From NCBI GenBank assembly GCA_020050775.1, contig JAGVKC010000069.1:1-6847 (forward strand): a DNA stretch of 6,847 nt, given 5' to 3'. The position numbers and the translations under genes are program-made. Within the stretch, counting starts at the first letter, position 1. Each line of letters starts with the position of its first letter. This document shows positions 6,448 through 6,847 of this stretch, piece after piece. The notes beneath the pieces were generated by a model. That model did no database searches, had not been told where the DNA came from, and saw nothing but the letters and a program-made list of their open reading frames with translations. The DNA comes from Minisyncoccota bacterium. GTDB lineage: Bacteria; Patescibacteriota; Minisyncoccia; Phycocordibacterales; SBAW01.

Positions 6448-6486
6448 GAAACGCCGCCCCTTCGGAGCGGCGTTTCGGATTTTTTT
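6448..6486. terminator. Strong hairpin between the FKBP gene and tgt, with its U-run on the plus strand
   Basis: A perfect 10-bp stem GAAACGCCGC/GCGGCGTTTC (6448-6457 with 6467-6476) encloses a C(TTCG)G tetraloop. On the plus strand it is followed after GGA by seven T's (6480-6486), a good intrinsic terminator, yet no plus-strand gene is seen to its left. On the minus strand it lies between the FKBP stop and the tgt ATG, preceded by an A-run and followed only by TTTCATGTATATT. It may be a weak bidirectional terminator after the FKBP gene, or an anti-antisense barrier. Confidence 0.6.
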
Positions 6487-6847
6487 ATTGAACGCTTACA
6501 AGTTCTACTTCGAAGATTAGCGTCGAGTTTGCCGGAATCGGACCGTACTCAATCGCACCATAACCCAGCGTCGGCGGAATGATTAGCAAGCGCTTGCCGC
6601 CAACTTTCATACCAACCAACCCCTGGTCCCAGCCGGCAATTACATCTCCTGCACCTAACATAAAGGTGTACGGTTCACGGCCGACAGATGTATCGAACAC
6701 TGTGCCGTTTTCCAGTCGTCCGGTGTAGTGCACGGTTATGCTCTTACCTGCTTCTGCCACCCCTCCAGTTCCAACAGCTTCGTCTTGGATGACAAGACCT
6801 TCGTTGCCTGTGGGCTGACTAAGCGCATTTTGGTCCACAAAAATAAA
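6485..6847 (-). CDS. FKBP-type peptidyl-prolyl cis-trans isomerase, 5' end possibly beyond the window
   Basis: This enzyme accelerates cis-trans isomerisation of X-Pro bonds during protein folding. The full single FKBP domain is present, with the pocket residues of FKBP12-like proteins: VHYTGRLENGTVFDTS (Tyr and Asp), GAGDVIAGWDQGLVGMKVGG (Val-Ile and Trp), the PPTLGYG loop, and GPIPANSTLIFEVEL (Phe). The first visible start is GTG at 6838, giving 117 residues. The frame stays open to the window edge (Phe-Ile-Phe before that Val), and the nine upstream bases hold no Shine-Dalgarno. The real start may therefore lie outside, perhaps with a signal peptide or membrane anchor before the Gln/Asn/Gly-rich linker (residues 3-14 of the visible form). 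Cytoplasmic or exported location cannot be decided. tgt follows 37 nt downstream past a hairpin. The exact subfamily (fkpA, fklB or other) cannot be named from this. Confidence 0.93.
   Translation of the reverse strand, partial: FIFVDQNALSQPTGNEGLVIQDEAVGTGGVAEAGKSITVHYTGRLENGTVFDTSVGREPYTFMLGAGDVIAGWDQGLVGMKVGGKRLLIIPPTLGYGAIEYGPIPANSTLIFEVELVSVQ

Noticed and set aside
1..6847. Possible recoding of TGA, because no visible stop is TGA
   Set aside because: Only four stop codons are seen and no conserved protein contains an in-frame TGA, so there is no evidence for an alternative code.

Overview
The window carries four conserved housekeeping genes on the minus strand and one unrecognised small gene on the plus strand. 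From high to low coordinate, the minus-strand genes are an FKBP-type peptidyl-prolyl isomerase (open at the right edge), tgt (tRNA-guanine transglycosylase), uvrB, and uvrA (cut by the left edge). The plus-strand gene sits between uvrB and tgt, divergent from uvrB and convergent with tgt. Coding density is high, and no stretch over 300 bases lacks a gene.

The proteins are clearly bacterial. The UvrA without its insertion domain, the Tgt with an extra 33-residue block and a rewritten substrate loop, and the mostly absent Shine-Dalgarno sequences suggest a divergent, probably small-genome lineage such as Patescibacteria/CPR (Parcubacteria-like). That placement is an inference from family memory and was not tested by a search. 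Four stop codons are visible (TAA or TAG) and none is TGA, which is too few to say anything about the genetic code.

Layout: 1-2413 is uvrA, with both ABC ATPase modules recognisable. 2414-2520 is a short intergenic region with a GC-rich hairpin and a possible uvrA promoter. 2521-4554 is uvrB, complete. 4555-4719 is a divergent intergenic region with a hairpin in the uvrB leader, a possible extended -10 for uvrB, a candidate promoter for the plus-strand gene, and that gene's strong ribosome binding site. 4720-5205 is the unknown basic protein, whose stop codon lies at the edge of its terminator loop. 5215-6447 is tgt. 6448-6486 is a strong hairpin between tgt and the FKBP gene. 6485-6847 is the FKBP gene.

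Function: UvrA and UvrB are the damage-recognition half of nucleotide excision repair; uvrC is not in the window. Tgt modifies the wobble base of GUN-anticodon tRNAs, and the FKBP is a folding catalyst. They do not form one pathway. I see no mobile element, CRISPR array, RNA gene or defence system. The most interesting signals are structural departures inside familiar proteins (UvrA zinc and insertion-domain architecture, Tgt loop and insertion) and the unrecognised 161-residue protein.
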